The notes under the pieces were generated by a model, which saw only the letters and a list, made by a program, of their open reading frames with translations, had not been told where the DNA came from and did no database searches. The position numbers were made by a program, and so were the translations under genes. A DNA stretch of 64,000 nt from Valencia hispanica. Its lineage: Eukaryota; Chordata; Actinopteri; Cyprinodontiformes; Valenciidae. Positions 13,201 to 24,215 of the stretch are shown piece after piece (position 1 is the stretch's first letter; each line of letters begins with the position of its first letter). Location: the NCBI GenBank assembly GCA_963556495.2, contig OY747702.1, positions 8,046,280 to 8,110,279 of the forward strand, read 5' to 3'.

Positions 13201-13762
13201 TTAGCTTATTAGGGTGTGACACCATGAGTTTCCAGTATTTAACATTTTCACAATAACCACATTGTCTGAAACACTGAATTTTGGATATTCATCATTTTTA
13301 AGCCATATTCATCAACATTACAAGATTTTGATGATTATGGCTATGCCTATGTGTAATACATCTATAAAATATAGAATTTTCACTTTTTGGAATGTGACAA
13401 AACATATCGAACTTTTTCACAAGACTAAATGATTCTGACTTGATCAGATCAGCCATTGCACGTTAGGTTCAGATGTGAACAGGGTTAGTGAAGCAGTGAG
13501 GAATTAAGTCTGTTTTAGGCCTGGTCATTTTTTGTGGTTATATTTTGTAATTGTTTTGTCTCTGGTCAGGTTTGTCCACCCTCGTTTTGGACCGATCAAG
13601 TGCATCCGGACACTGAGGGCTGTGCAGAAAGATGAAGAACTCACGGTTGCCTATGGTTACGATCACGAATCTTTGGCGAAGAACGGCCCGGAGGCTCCTG
13701 ATTGGTACAAGCAAGAGCTCGAGGTTTTCCAACAAAGACAGGCAGCTCCTATCAGCCAGTGA
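4022..13762 (+). CDS. setd7: SETD7, SET domain lysine methyltransferase (8 exons, complete)
   Basis: SETD7 (SET7/9) transfers a methyl group from S-adenosylmethionine to lysine, giving H3K4me1 and methylating non-histone proteins such as p53. Coding exons, all with GT/AG borders and continuous phase, are 4022-4061, 6798-6927, 7529-7730, 7823-8012, 8985-9066, 9175-9292, 10147-10304 and 13570-13762 (stop TGA 13760-13762). The total is 1113 nt, 370 residues against 366 in human. Residues about 30-130 carry MORN repeats (for example DRFEGHFTHGEKNGKG, LQGQGVYTHEDGGV). The SET domain follows from about 214. Key residues keep human numbering: Y245 (FYNGV), N265, N296-H297 (KANHSF), Y305, K317 and Y335 (AYGYDH). 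The start matches the conserved MDSDDE. Exon 1 holds only 40 coding bases and intron 7 is about 3.3 kb with a hAT insertion. No lesion is seen; the C-terminus is four residues longer than in human. Confidence 0.97.
4531..4565. repeat. Short pentanucleotide tandem repeat (ATCYG)n
   Basis: About seven copies of a 5-bp unit, ATCCG or ATCTG, lie in SETD7 intron 1. Confidence 0.7.
4745..5477. mobile_element. Non-autonomous TIR DNA transposon in SETD7 intron 1
   Basis: The left end (CATCGGGCACAATATTATGA, continuing CCAC) matches the reverse complement of the right end (CATCAGGCATAAAAGGATGA, continuing CCAC) at most positions. This gives terminal inverted repeats of about 24 bp around a 733-bp body. 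Open frames inside are short and overlapping, with no recognised transposase. I recognise the end type as widespread in fish but do not assign a superfamily. Confidence 0.65.
5985..6520 (+). mobile_element. Tc1-like transposon remnant
   Basis: This stretch resembles the central transposase region of a Tc1-family element related to the one at 59640-63545: a leader, then KPYKSHLPQRSEF-like coding scraps at 6030-6296, then degenerate sequence. No continuous frame remains. It lies in SETD7 intron 1. Confidence 0.5.
6541..6760 (-). mobile_element. LINE 3' fragment (same family as 58230-59610)
   Basis: The reverse strand matches the 3' end of the LINE at 58230-59610, including the segment around ACTGAAGACGCTCTGTTGTT and a terminal ACTTTATGTCCCTCTGGGATC-like region with a short TTGAATTGAA-type tail. 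It is 5'-truncated and sits immediately upstream of SETD7 exon 2. Confidence 0.7.
8176..8420 (+). mobile_element. Tc1-like transposon terminal fragment
   Basis: Similar to the left part of the Tc1-like element at about 59700-59860 (shared AAATGCAGCTGTTCTGT and following text). Only a terminal piece remains, in SETD7 intron 4. Confidence 0.5.
8435..8792 (+). mobile_element. LINE 3' end fragment
   Basis: Encodes a scrap of LINE C-terminus (ILEDSTHPAHSLFQPLPSGR and onward, with RLNNSFFPAAVKTAE). An AT-rich 3' end follows, finishing ATGACAATAAAAGTTCCTTG. It is heavily 5'-truncated and lies in SETD7 intron 4. Confidence 0.7.
10616..11690 (-). mobile_element. hAT-family transposon with perfect 8-bp duplication
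   Basis: The ends are inverted (CAGTGTTGTTTTTGAC and the complement of GACGAAAACAACACTG). The element is flanked on both sides by GTTGGAAG (10608-10615 and 11691-11698), the 8-bp duplication expected for hAT. On the minus strand 11290-11517 encodes what looks like a BED zinc-finger exon (TTCSTRHIVV, then NLKQHLKARHKDLF), followed by a possible splice donor. The catalytic part is absent, so this 1075-bp copy is non-autonomous. It sits in SETD7 intron 7. Confidence 0.85.
11699..12900. other. SETD7 intron 7, nothing recognised
   Basis: AT-rich intronic sequence with only short shadow frames. I see no exon, RNA gene or clear element ends. Confidence 0.5.
12990..13215 (-). mobile_element. Tc1-like transposase start, decayed
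   Basis: Resembles 210-430 of the window (both contain TTTGATACAGCACTCTG-like and CATAGGAAAGACTCC-like blocks on opposite reading of the same strand). It is the same transposon type, reduced to the first part of its transposase and interrupted by stops. Confidence 0.6.
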
Positions 13763-14190
13763 AAACACAGAGAAAGACTTGTGGACAATGATGATCTGAC
13801 GTGAAGTGCTGCACTATCCCATGATTTAAGATTTACAATTTCATTACTGGTGCTTATAGATGTCATGGAAACCCTTTGTTTTCATTAGGTCAGTTTACAT
13901 GACGGAACTCATCCTTTAGGTGTTCCATATAGGAGCTGAACAGTAGTATTTTATTGCTCCGTTGACCTGAGGCTTCAACTGAACTGACCTTCCTTTAATA
14001 GGTTTGTTTACTTGACATATAAAACATGTTACAGAAACTGTTGTATTTATTTAAAGTTACATGAATTATGTTTGTGAAGGACTCTTGAAAATGACTGGAG
14101 GTCACATGAAAGAATTGACTTTCCTCTTCTGGAGGTAAAAATCTGTACACCCCAAACAATGAAATGGCCAAAATAAACTAAACCAAACTC
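13763..14190 (+). terminator. SETD7 3' UTR with candidate poly(A) signal
   Basis: Sequence downstream of the SETD7 stop has no open frame. An AATAAA hexamer lies at 14172-14177, about 410 bp after the stop, and is the first good poly(A) signal. A transposon remnant with a poly-C tract begins just beyond it, so the UTR probably ends here. Confidence 0.55.
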
Positions 14191-14284
14191 ATTCTAATGT
14201 TTCGTTGTTTCTAAACTTTTTTTCTCTAACTGTTGAGTTCAGCTGTTTATCTACCGACTGTAGAATATATATGTAGTTTAAGCT

Positions 14285-15110
14285 TTTTTCTGCCGCTGTG
14301 AAAAAGCATTCACACACCCACCCCCCCCCCCCCCCCCCCCCATACATTTCTTCATTTTTTTGCTTTCTTGTCTCATTTAAATGCTTTACATTATCAAAAA
14401 CATTTTAATGTTTGACAAAAAAATAACACGAGTAAATATGTTTTTAAATGATTATGTTGATGAAGAGATCAAGGCTATCCAAACCAATCTGGCCCTTTGG
14501 TAAATATTAAATTGTTATTAACCATATTTTTTGGGGGGTTTTTAGGGGCCACACCTGGACCTGATTACTGCAGACCTGTAATTAATCCTTTCTGATATCA
14601 AGTACGCTAAAATACTCAAAGAGCACCTCATCAAACCCAACCATGAAAGACTAAAAGAAAACAAGAATAAAAACTTTATTGCCATCTACCAAAATTACTC
14701 CATGACGGTTAGGGCGTCACCACAAGAGGTCACAATAAAACCCAAAGCAACATATAAAGCTCTGCAGGCATCACTTGCCTTGATTCAGCAATGAGAAACC
14801 GTGACTGGGAAAAGAGCTCCAAAACTGAAACCCACAAAGGTCCATCCTAAATTTCACAAAAACCTTGATGATCCCTAGAACTCTAGTCAAAAATATTCTG
14901 TGTACTGGTGATGGAAAAAATGCAAAAACACCTGCTTGTGACGCCCTGCGGCAGAGAGAACGAGAGAAGGCCGATGGAAAAGACCAGACCTGTGCCCACC
15001 TGGTGGGTATGACAGGAAGATTTGCAGGCCAGCATTCGAACTGACATTATTGTGGTCATATATGCATGTGTTGTCACTATGGTTTCTAATTTTTTTTGTT
15101 CTCTTTCTGG
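14285..15110. mobile_element. Tc1-like transposon remnant with 21-bp poly-C
   Basis: Begins with GCCGCTGTGAAAAAGCATTC, a terminal type I associate with fish DNA transposons, then a run of 21 C at 14321-14341 and noncoding sequence resembling decayed transposase DNA. No frame survives. Boundaries are approximate. Confidence 0.45.
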
Positions 15111-15171
15111 GGGTGCATTTTAACTTCTTAACTCAATAGCAAACATGGACATTACACGTCTCTGAGACGCA

Positions 15172-15708
15172 CAATAGGCGCGTTTCCACTATCGGAACTT
15201 CAGGGTAATTTAACCAGATCTTTTTCTGACAGGGTAATCTGTCGAGCCGCTCCTCTCAGCCACTGTGTCTCCATACACAATCTGCCCTTTAAGGTATCAG
15301 CTAAACACGTCCGCATATCATGACAGTTTCAGCAGTGAGTAGCATCACCGATCAGAGCCAAAAGGCGTCCAGAGCTGCAGAAATACAAGAGATCGACATG
15401 GGAAGAAGCAGTGCTTGTTGCTGCGTTTCTGTTTGCTGTTGTTATAAACTTCTTTGCCAGCAACTCTTCTAATTTTTACAAAGCCAGTTGTTTGGCGAGT
15501 CTTCTTATTTACCTCTAAATTACAACCAATCAGCACGACTTAACCACAGCTCCTGCTGAGCGACTTGATTGGGTTATTCCAAGTACATACCCACATACAG
15601 GTACTCTGTTGATTCCTGAAATGGCCCCAAAAACGGTCTTGAGACACACACATTGGGAAGGTCCGATCAAATTACCCTGAAGTTTCAATAGTGGAAACAC
15701 GCCTATTG
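15172..15708. mobile_element. MITE with ~37-bp terminal inverted repeats
   Basis: The left end (CAATAGGCGCGTTTCCACTA, continuing to CAGGGTAATTT) is almost identical to the complement of the right end (CAATAGGCGTGTTTCCACTA, likewise continuing). The 537-bp body has no transposase frame. A truncated relative lies at about 46140-46442 and shares its internal text (for example CAATCAGCA and CCTGAAATGG/CCTAAAAGGG stretches). Confidence 0.75.
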
Positions 15709-15769
15709 TCTTACATGGAGAAGGAAACAGTGAATGATAGTGATGCACTGATAGGAACATTTAGGCCGA

Positions 15770-16640
15770 ACATATATGATCAATCAGGCAGGGCAGGTGT
15801 AGCTATGATTATACACAGACAATTTCAAATTACAGAAAATCAAACACAGAGAGAAGCTAGATCTTATTGAATGGATGGTCTGGAAGTGCCTCCCAACGAA
15901 GATGACCCAGGGTTTCTCAAACACATATTTAACATGATCATAAGCTGTGGCTCAGGACTGTTTCTATTAGGGGGATATTTAAATAACCACCTACTAGCTT
16001 CTAGGGCTAAATGGTTAAATTTCAATCTACAGCAGCAGTGGACATCTGGAGGTCCAGGTTTCCAAAAGGAAATAATTTCACATTTTCCTCAAGAAGACGG
16101 AGATCCTGCTCTGTAATAAACCTATTTATTTACCTTAAAGGCAGAGCTATATAGGATTAAAAATATTGAGATACTTCCCATTACATTGTCAGACTATTCT
16201 CCACTAGTACTCTTCTGGAACATTGGCCACAAACAAACATCAGAACAATGAAGATTAAATGCATCCCTGCTAAATGACAAGGACTTTACTAAATATATCA
16301 TTTCTGAATATGTAAGTACATGACACTAAACAACACTCCAGAAATGTCTTCCTGTATAATTTGGGGCTGCTAAAGGCATACCTTTGACAGAGAATAATAT
16401 CATATACAAGCGGCAGAAGAAAAACAAAAACAAGCAAAACAAAAAAATAGGAAAACAAGGTAATGAGGTTTGATCACACATTAACAGCTACTGTAGGCTC
16501 AGCAGATATTCTGAGGGAACAGAATAAAGCACATAGAGAACTTAGTAGCTTACTGCATAAAAAAATAGAGGGTAATTTAAGATTTACTTATCAACAATTC
16601 AACATGACCAACTTCCTGTCCGTTTGGGACTATGTTGTTT
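15770..16640 (+). mobile_element. L1-like LINE ORF2 fragment
   Basis: The frame at 15871-16116 resembles the endonuclease region of vertebrate L1 ORF2 (EDDPGFLKHIFNMIISCGSG, followed by LFLLGGYLNNHL where intact elements read GGDLNCHL-like). Downstream scraps (SPLVLFWNIGHK-like, then NDKDFTKYII) continue the same order. Stops and the altered catalytic Asp mark it as dead. Confidence 0.65.
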
Positions 16641-17171
16641 TGAGGCTTTTAGGTAGGTCTTGGAAAGTTGTACAAATGTGCCAATTTACATTCTGGTACG
16701 ACAACCTAAGTCAATGGAGCAGTTGCCAGGGGGGCCCTTTTTCCCCTAAAATATCCAATTTTCACGCAGGTCTAACGTTTCCCCCAAATTCGATGAGTTT
16801 TCATATATGTTAAGGCTTTCAAAAAGCAGTTTGAATGCAGAAAAGAATAATAAACAGCAAGGATACAGCAAGGATACAATAGGCCTTAGCTGCTTGGGCC
16901 TAATAATTCACCTCCATATCTTTGTATAGCAAGTAGAGCCCCTGCTCCTGCTGTGTCCACTCCTTAATCTAACGCCAGAACTTCATTTTTTTCTCTGTTA
17001 AAAACTAGTACACAAACTATTGCCAATCCCTCATCCTCGGCATCCATGTTTACTTACTCCTTTGACTTTAGTCACGTTTTATGTCATGGGGTTTTGTGAG
17101 ATTTCCTGTCTGAGCTTGGAATGTTTGTGAGTAAAATCAGTTAGTGTGGGATGTCTCATCATTGGCATGTG

Positions 17172-18672
17172 GCCGCCAGTGTTGTGGGTAACACATTACA
17201 TGTCTGGAAGACATAAAAACATGGATGACCCTAAACTTTTTGCTTTTAAATTCTGACAAAACAGAAGTTGCTGTCTTTGGACCAGAAGTTCTTAAACAGA
17301 AACTGATTAGTCAATCACTTCATCTGGATGGTATTAAATTGGCCCCCAGTAATAACGTAAAGAACCTCGGTGTTATTTTTGACCGAGACTTGACATTTAA
17401 ATCCCATATTAAACAGGTTTCTAGGATTTCCTTCTTTCACCTCCAGAATATTGCTAAAATTAGAAACATCCTGTCCAGGAGTGATGCTGAGAAACTAGTC
17501 CATGCATTTGTTACCTCAAGGCTGGACTACTGTAATTCTTTACTATCAGGTAGTCCACAAAATGCCATTAAAAGCCTTCAGTTGATCCAAAATGCGGCAG
17601 CAAGAGTTCTGATGAATATTAAAAAGAGAGATCACATTTCTCCTGTTTTAGCTTCCCTTCATTGGCTCCCTGTTAAATCCAGAATAGAATTTAAGATCCT
17701 TCTTCTTACATATAAAGCCCTTAATAATCAAGCTCCATCATACATCAGAGATCTAATTGTTCCATATGTTCCTAACAGAGCCTTTCGCTCTCAGACTGCA
17801 GGTTTACTTGTAGTTCCTAGGATTTCTAAAAGTAGAATGGGAAGCAGATCTTTTAGTTATCAGGCTCCTCTCCTGTGGAACCAGCTCCCAGCTTTAGTCC
17901 GTGAGGCAGACACTCTGTTTACTTTTAAGGCCAGGCTTAAAACTTTCCTTTTTGATAAAGCTTATAGTTAGAGTGGCTTAGGTCATCCTGAGCTTTCTCT
18001 GTAGTTATGCTGCTATAGGCTTAGACTGCTGGAGGACAGACTTACCAATTTTCTTCACTCTGCTGCTTCCTTTTCTACTACTACTCTCCAGTTGTATTAC
18101 AGTACATCCTGTTATTTCGACTGTTAACTTTGTTTTCTCTCAGTGTTTTTCTCTCCATAGAAGATATACCTGGTCTGGTATCCTGCTTGGCTGCAATGCC
18201 CTGTTGGACGGGGGGCATCGACTGGGATGATGCTCCCAGTAACTGAACATCCACTGTGTCCTGTTATCAACTTTTTACTTTCTGTAACATAGAAAGTTCT
18301 CTTATATCAGATCTTCTGTTCCTTCTGTGTTTCTGCTCTGTCTTCTCAAACCCCCAGACGGTCGTGGCAGATGGCCGCTCCTACTGAGCCTGGTTCTGTT
18401 GGAGGTTTCTTCCTGTTAAAGGGGAGTTTTTCCTCTCCACCATCGCTACATGCTTGCTCAGCATGAGGGATTGCTGAAGGATTGCTGTGGTTGGAAAGTC
18501 TGCCCAACCTCACGCCAATGACTGACGCAATCAGCTGGGATTCCTTAAATAGGAAACTTTTTAACTGATTGGAATGCTTGTATAAATGTATTGAAATGAC
18601 TTCTTGTTAAGTGCCTTGAGATGACATCTGTTGTGAATTGGCGCTATATAAAGAAACTGAATTGAATTCAAT
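17172..18672 (+). mobile_element. L2/CR1-like LINE, copy 1
   Basis: An open frame at 17225-17971 (248 codons) encodes the end of a reverse transcriptase: [76 protein letters not shown]. The catalytic YxDD part is missing (5' truncation). A roughly 700-bp 3' UTR follows, ending TGAATTGGCGCTATATAAA and then a GAATT-type tail. Copies of the same family lie at 26084 (-), 38717 (+) and 44637 (-). Confidence 0.88.
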
Positions 18673-19538
18673 TGAAAGGGTATGACATTTGGGGTAAAAT
18701 GTTGATTAGCTAGCTCCCATCAGGCACTGGGTTCAGCTTGTGCCGTCAGCATGGGAGGAGCTACAAACAATCACATAACATTTGTAACAAGTTAGTTCTA
18801 GCCTGTAATTGTCTGATTCACCTGCAGGAGGTGTGCAACACTGCTGCAGTGTCGACCATTCAATTACAGGAAGAACCACTTTGAAGGCCCTAGTGTGACT
18901 TTGTACAATCTGTTTTTCTTAGGTACTTTGAGAAAGTCAAATTAAATTCAATGGATAAAAGACTGAATTATTTATTATTAACAAACCTTAAAATAGCTGT
19001 GTTCAGGCTATATGTCAGGTGGGTTTGTGTGGGTAGCAGAGTTGTAGTGGTTTTCAGGATTTCTAAATCACGCCTAGAATAAATGTGGATCCATCACTTA
19101 GTGAGGTAGTGTGCAGATAACTCAGCTTCTCTAACAAAGTCTTGTGTTAAATGATACCAATGTGTCACTTAACCACTGCCAAAAGAGAAACTCCAAAACC
19201 TGAAATTTTAATGCACTTAGAATGTATTTACAGTTACTACTGTAGCCTGAAAGGTGTTAATCTACACGTCTGCAGATTACTCTAAAACAAAACTTATGGA
19301 TGCAATTAGTTGTTAGTGCATGCTAGAGGTGAGTTTTGAAACATGCACCTGTTCTGTTAGGACTATTTACTGGCCCCCACCTTCCACTGATGTGGAGACA
19401 GACTCTGCCTCCAGGGAGGAGAGCTTGAGGTAGAACTTACTTTGGTTAAGCAATCATGTGAGCCTTTGAAGGCCAGGATGTCACCTGTTGGAAGATATCG
19501 CATGGTCTTTGGGGCTCTTCTTGTCACATGCAAGAAAG
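18673..19538. other. No gene recognised
   Basis: No exon or transposon end is evident. The part nearest 19340-19538 may be the degraded continuation of the minus-strand retroelement that starts at 23190, but no polymerase motif is visible. Confidence 0.4.
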
Positions 19539-20127
19539 TCATGGGTTAAGATGACCCCTTTCGTCTGGTAGGTCAGCCCATGGAGGTGGACCTCGCTCGT
19601 TGTAGGCGTAGACCAATGGACCCGTCTTCAGCCTAAGATCCGGAAGGCTGCAAGAAAAAGCTTCTAGCTCATGGGTCGCACCTGGTGGTGACAGCATCAT
19701 GTCTGGTGGTGAACAGTAAATCACCAGCCTCTGGATGAGGTGAAAGTTTGGATCCTGTTCCTGCATCTTCACCACGTCAAAATGTTTAGGTTCATACCTG
19801 GGGTGTTCATTTTTCATTCCCATCTTTTGCCAGGAGAGGGCGCCGACAGGATGGACTTGTGGGAGAGGGAGCCATCGTTTCTGGAAATCCCACAGGATTC
19901 TGCGCTCAGCTCCTGATCTGAACCGGCTGCAGAGGACCAGGTTCCGTTCTTGGCTGTGGCTGGTGGTACCTGGGTCACAGACCTTGTGCTGGAGTGTTTT
20001 CCCAGGAGACAGAATGGCTCTGGTTCCCTCCTCAGGCAAGGTTGAGCACATCAAGCTAATCTCTGATCCTGTGTCCAGGAGAGAATAAAATTTAACACAC
20101 TCTCCTATAAAGATCTTACAGTGTAGA
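19539..20127 (-). pseudogene. Endogenous retroelement pro/pol start, fragment
   Basis: On the minus strand, beginning just inside the solo LTR border, the frame runs GECVKFYSLLDTGSEISLM and continues to a stop at 19539. The LLDTGS block (codons at 20064-20081) is the active-site signature of retropepsins. The rest (about 170 codons) does not resemble reverse transcriptase, and no polymerase motif is seen, so the copy is truncated or rearranged soon after the protease. The frame appears continuous with sequence on the far side of the LTR once the LTR and one copy of its short duplication are discounted. Confidence 0.6.
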
Positions 20128-21390
20128 TGTTGTGCCGCAGATAGGTAGGATTTGGCTAAGAATAATTCTGAATAATTGCTTAGGGCAATTATTAATAAGA
20201 TTAATAATTTTATGTAAAAATTACCAAGTTTAGGGGCACCATCCTGTTGGATTCCAGGAACATTTATATATATATATAGCCAAATTGTTCAGTCTCAGAT
20301 AATTAAACAATAGATGAAGGAATAAGTTCTAACGCTGTGGACATTCATTGTATGCATCACTCCAAGTAATCCCAGACAACTTCTCTTTAAGATAAGGGGA
20401 CTTTATTTAGGAAATAGAAAATCCCATCTATTCAAAAGCATGCAAAAATTACTACAGATCTTAGACAATAATAATAGGTGAACATTAAACACAATTAACA
20501 TGAAATGAAATCAGTGAGACAGCTGAGGTTCGGGTCAGAGAAGGAGGGGGGCCCTCACTCCAGGGGGCTCAAATCACAGATGGCCTTGGAGACAAAGTCA
20601 TAAGTCTTAGCTCTGTGCCAAGATGGAGGGGTGCACATGGAGTCTAAGAAAGAATCATAAAACTAGCTTTGGCTAAAGGAGCACATGGGGGAAGCGTCCA
20701 TTTGGTAGGCCTCTGCTTTAGCGACAGACTAAAGACAATGGAGTTAAACTCTTCAGCTAAGACCAGCTAACGCAGGCTGGACCGAGCCCGACTGCCAATG
20801 GAGTTATCAGGGAGGGAGAGAGAGGGAAAACAAGAGGAAGGAAAAAAGAAAGGCGGGATCTGCTCAGGATAAAACAGACAGTTTCAAAGACAGCAATTTC
20901 ACAGCTAAGACTTATACGTGCGACGACGCAAAAATGAGCAAACAGGTACAGCGCTTAAAAACACTTTAACCAACAATGAACGAGATCTAACTCGTTAAAA
21001 CTCTATTTTCTCTGCTTATCTATGCCCAGACACATTATTAGTATAAATGAACCGGTTCAGTCCTACTTTGCCTTGAAGGAGTTCTTCCCCGGTCCAGCGG
21101 GTCAGAACAAAAGAGAATCTTCACCGGTGAGATGTCCTCTGTTCAGCAGTAGTTCATCCAAGAACTTCCAGCTGGAGAACCATTCAAAATGGGCGCGACT
21201 ACTCTTATAGCCCCCTTTGACCGTGATGTCATCGCTGATGTCACCGTGGGTGGTCACGGACCAATAGGAGTGTGTTGGGGGTCACTGCTAGGATTGCTGG
21301 GAAATGTGGTCTGCTCAGTCCATCTTTGAAATAGCTCCCAGACATTCAAAAGTCTGTTCAGTTCATCTTATGAGAAATGCAATCACAACA
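20128..21390 (-). mobile_element. Solo LTR, minus orientation, nested in a retroelement
   Basis: Read on the minus strand it starts TGTTGTG (21390-21384) and ends CACAACA (20134-20128), giving perfect 7-bp inverted termini over 1263 bp. The flanks carry CTAC on both sides (GTAG at 21391-21394 and 20123-20126 on the plus strand, with one extra base at 20127), consistent with a 4-bp target duplication. An ATTGG/CCAAT-type block and CTATAAGAG suggest promoter elements. It interrupts the gag-protease retroelement and shares its layout with the LTR at 24216-25568. Confidence 0.78.
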
Positions 21391-21394
21391 GTAG

Positions 21395-21909
21395 GTGACA
21401 TTCAAGTTTCGTGTGAAGTAAGTCGGATAAAAATGTCAGACAACGTGTTTGTAGTATTTTTACTCTAAAGATCCCAAGGAGCGTTTGGTGTCTCTCAAAA
21501 GCAGTTCTCCAGCTGACCAAAGACACCCTTGGCAGCTGTGAGAACTGGAACCACGCCTAGTCATACAGATGGAGGTTTAAAGTAATTGATTACCTGGAGG
21601 ATTGGATGCCTCTGATGATCTGGATGGACCCATCAAACGCTGGACTGCTTCATACAAATACCTGCAACAAGCTTCCTCAACATCTCCCTTCATTATAGTT
21701 TCACTCTGAACTCTACCATCAAACGTTTATCTTTCATGGTAGTTATGAGATGTTTTCTTATCTGACAAATAATTATCTGGCTGCTTTCGTTTCACCTTAT
21801 GCCAGTTGTCACCCCCTTGGCTCTGTGATGCAAACCTATGTTGTTTCCTAGGTAAATCTCCAGCCATGGTTGGAGTGGGAGGAGCTTCTCTCCCTTCCAG
21901 TGGGAGGCT
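21395..21909 (-). other. Retroelement spacer between gag frame and protease
   Basis: This lies between the gag stop and the inserted LTR. I see no nucleocapsid zinc knuckle (CCHC) or other motif. It is probably degraded gag/pro DNA. Confidence 0.4.
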
Positions 21910-22632
21910 CTACTCCTCTGCTGCCTGAATGTGCAGCACTTTGGGTTCAGCATCTGCTTGGTTTGGGCGCGCCTGGGTTTCCCAGGCCAGCTGAGCGTAT
22001 TTTCGGATTTCCTGCATCCTTAGTTTCCTCGTCCTGCTGTACATAGTCACCTGGAAGTGAATAGATTCGTGCAGGTTATGAAGAAATAAAGATTTGAAAG
22101 TGTGATCTTCCTCTAAACCAGGAGAGCTGCATCCTTGGAAATACGCAGCTCTTAAGCGACGGTAAAATTCTCTCTTCGGTTCAGGTTTCTTCTGTTTCAA
22201 AGAGAAAGCAGCTAGTGTTGCAGAGGTCTGATTAGTAAAAATAGCATATTCTACCCTCAAGGCTTGACAGAGGGTAGAATAACAGTCTCTGATCCCAGGG
22301 GGTAAGGTTTCCATGAAACTGTGTACAACCCTGGAGGTTGTTTTCCAAATTAGTTTTAATTTCTCCCGTGACGATGGGTAGGGCAGGTCTAGGAGGCAAC
22401 ATTCTACTTCTCTTAAATAATCGCCAACATGTGAGGTAGAATCACTTGGATCAAAGCGTTCTATGTCCTGTGCCAGTTGTCTTATTCGCATGCCATACTC
22501 ATTGAGTTGGCCTGCCTCATCTGAATCAGGATAGTCTGGTCCACCTGAGTCCCAAGGATGGCCCTCTGGTTGTCTCTGAGGAGACACTGGTTCAAAGTAC
22601 AGGGTGCTGCGAGTCAGATCAGCTGGCTGCAT
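21910..22632 (-). pseudogene. Endogenous retroelement gag, capsid-like part
   Basis: A 240-codon frame with features of retroviral or Ty3-type gag: a Pro-rich start, then an alpha-helical region (YLREVECCLLDLP, REKLKLIWKTTSR, LFLHNLHESIHFQV, KYAQLAWETQ). It appears to be the second half of a gag whose first part lies at 22725-23190, with frame breaks between. No major homology region or zinc knuckle is obvious, so the family (ERV versus Ty3) is left open. An old, defective copy. Confidence 0.65.
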
Positions 22633-22724
22633 GCTGCTCCTCCACTTTGGACCCCTGCAGAGCCCAGGCCCTGTGGCTTGCTGACAGTGACAGCTGTCAA
22701 ATTAGCATCAACACCTACTCTAGG

Positions 22725-23190
22725 TTATGTGGAGATGAGAGGTGTGGCTTTAATGGGGGGTGAAAACCTTGGACAAGCATGCAGCTCTACCTGAGCCACG
22801 TCAGGTGGTTCCTCTGTCTGCTCTTCCACCTCTTCTTCTGTGTTCTCAGTGTCAACCAGCTCCTTCAGTCTATTCTCAGCCAGTTCAACCCTTGCTTCTA
22901 CTTTGGAGAGCCCCATTATAGTTGCTTTCAGCCTCTAATTTCATTCTCCGTTGGTAGAGCAAGGCAAGTTGTCCAAACACATCTGAAATCGGAACCTTCT
23001 TATCTGGCTTTTTCATGAATTCCGCCAATGCCTGTATTCTTTCTTCACATTCAACAATGTCATAACCATCTAAGCAAACACGTTCCTCTGAAGACAAGCT
23101 GATGATGTTACCAATGATCTGTTGCGCCTGTAAGTCTGTGAACTCCTGGAGAGTCACAGCTGCAGCAACCTGGGGACCTGATTTCGCCAT
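22725..23190 (-). pseudogene. Endogenous retroelement gag, N-terminal part, frameshifted
   Basis: From an ATG at 23190 the frame encodes about 100 residues, ending at 22885. The coding sense continues in another frame (22916-22725), which carries a heptad-like Glu-rich segment (RVELAENRLKELVDTENTEE). The shift occurs near 22910. The order on the minus strand (this, then 21910-22632, then protease) matches a gag-pro layout. Confidence 0.55.
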
Positions 23191-23904
23191 ATCTGTTAAA
23201 GCTATGGGAAGGCAAACGACAACAAGAAAGCAAACAGTAAAGCAGCCAAGCTTTAGCTGTCAAAAGAGTTGCTAAATAGCAAAAGCCACAAAGACAAACA
23301 ACAAAACAAACAAGGCTTAGGTTTCAAAAGAGTTGCTGAAATGCAACAAGAACACGCACTTCAACAGACACTTCAAAACACCTGTTATAAATATGCACTC
23401 TCTCCTATACATATATACATGTGGTCTTGTGCAGATAAATAGGTGCACAAAATGTGAAATCAACCTGTGACTTACCCAACACTGTTATCAGTGTTAAAAT
23501 TGCTATTTGTGTCGAACTGGTACATAGGCTGGTAGATCAGTCTAGGACTTATCACCCACTTTAAGTGTTAAAATTGCTTTTCCTATTTTTTAAGGAAATC
23601 TCAGCAATGCAATTGCGAACCCAGATAAGCTGAAGACAATGGATTGATAGTTATAGAAAAATACCTAAAACTCTTTTGCTTTTAATGACCGATGGTACAT
23701 CAAAATGTACATTTCTGCTTTTAGCTCAGTTAGGATCACCAAAATTAATATTTGCTAAATGCTAGGATAACAAGGGAGTCATTTAAAAAAATTTGATAAC
23801 TTTCCACAAATTAAGTAGTAACCTACACATATCTTAAGATTCCAATTCACTTTAACAATTTGGGAAAACCCAGATGATTATGCGATGACTTACAACGCTG
23901 CTGA
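23191..23904 (-). other. Retroelement leader with a direct repeat
   Basis: Upstream of the gag ATG. An imperfect direct repeat is visible: AGCTTTAGCTGTCAAAAGAG (near 23248) and AGGCTTAGGTTTCAAAAGAG (near 23312), each followed by TTGCT and an A-rich tail. I cannot see a matching LTR or primer-binding site for this element. Confidence 0.4.
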
Positions 23905-24115
23905 GAGTGATCATATTTGAAGGCAACACTTCAGACACACTGCTTGCTTGTGTGGAAAATCAGAAGAAATCAAGCAGGATATCAGGAAGATTATTGTTGA
24001 CCTCCACAAGTCTGGTAAAATCTCCAGATGAAGTTCATTTTATGGGTGGGGAACATGGACTTCAAATTACGCCACAATATTTATGTGTATTAGCGTGATA
24101 CAATAAAAGTGACGA
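23905..24115 (+). mobile_element. Tc1-like transposon scrap
   Basis: Includes a stretch reading IIVDLHKSGK in broken frame, reminiscent of the helix-turn-helix region of Tc1 transposases, between short noncoding pieces. Fragmentary. Confidence 0.35.
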
Positions 24116-24215
24116 TAATAAACCATGTAATATCTGTTTGCTTTGTTTTTAAGGTTGCATGGCAGAGCAGTTAACGCCTAACAAACACAAATGCTGCTCT
24201 TGAAAAAGATACCCA

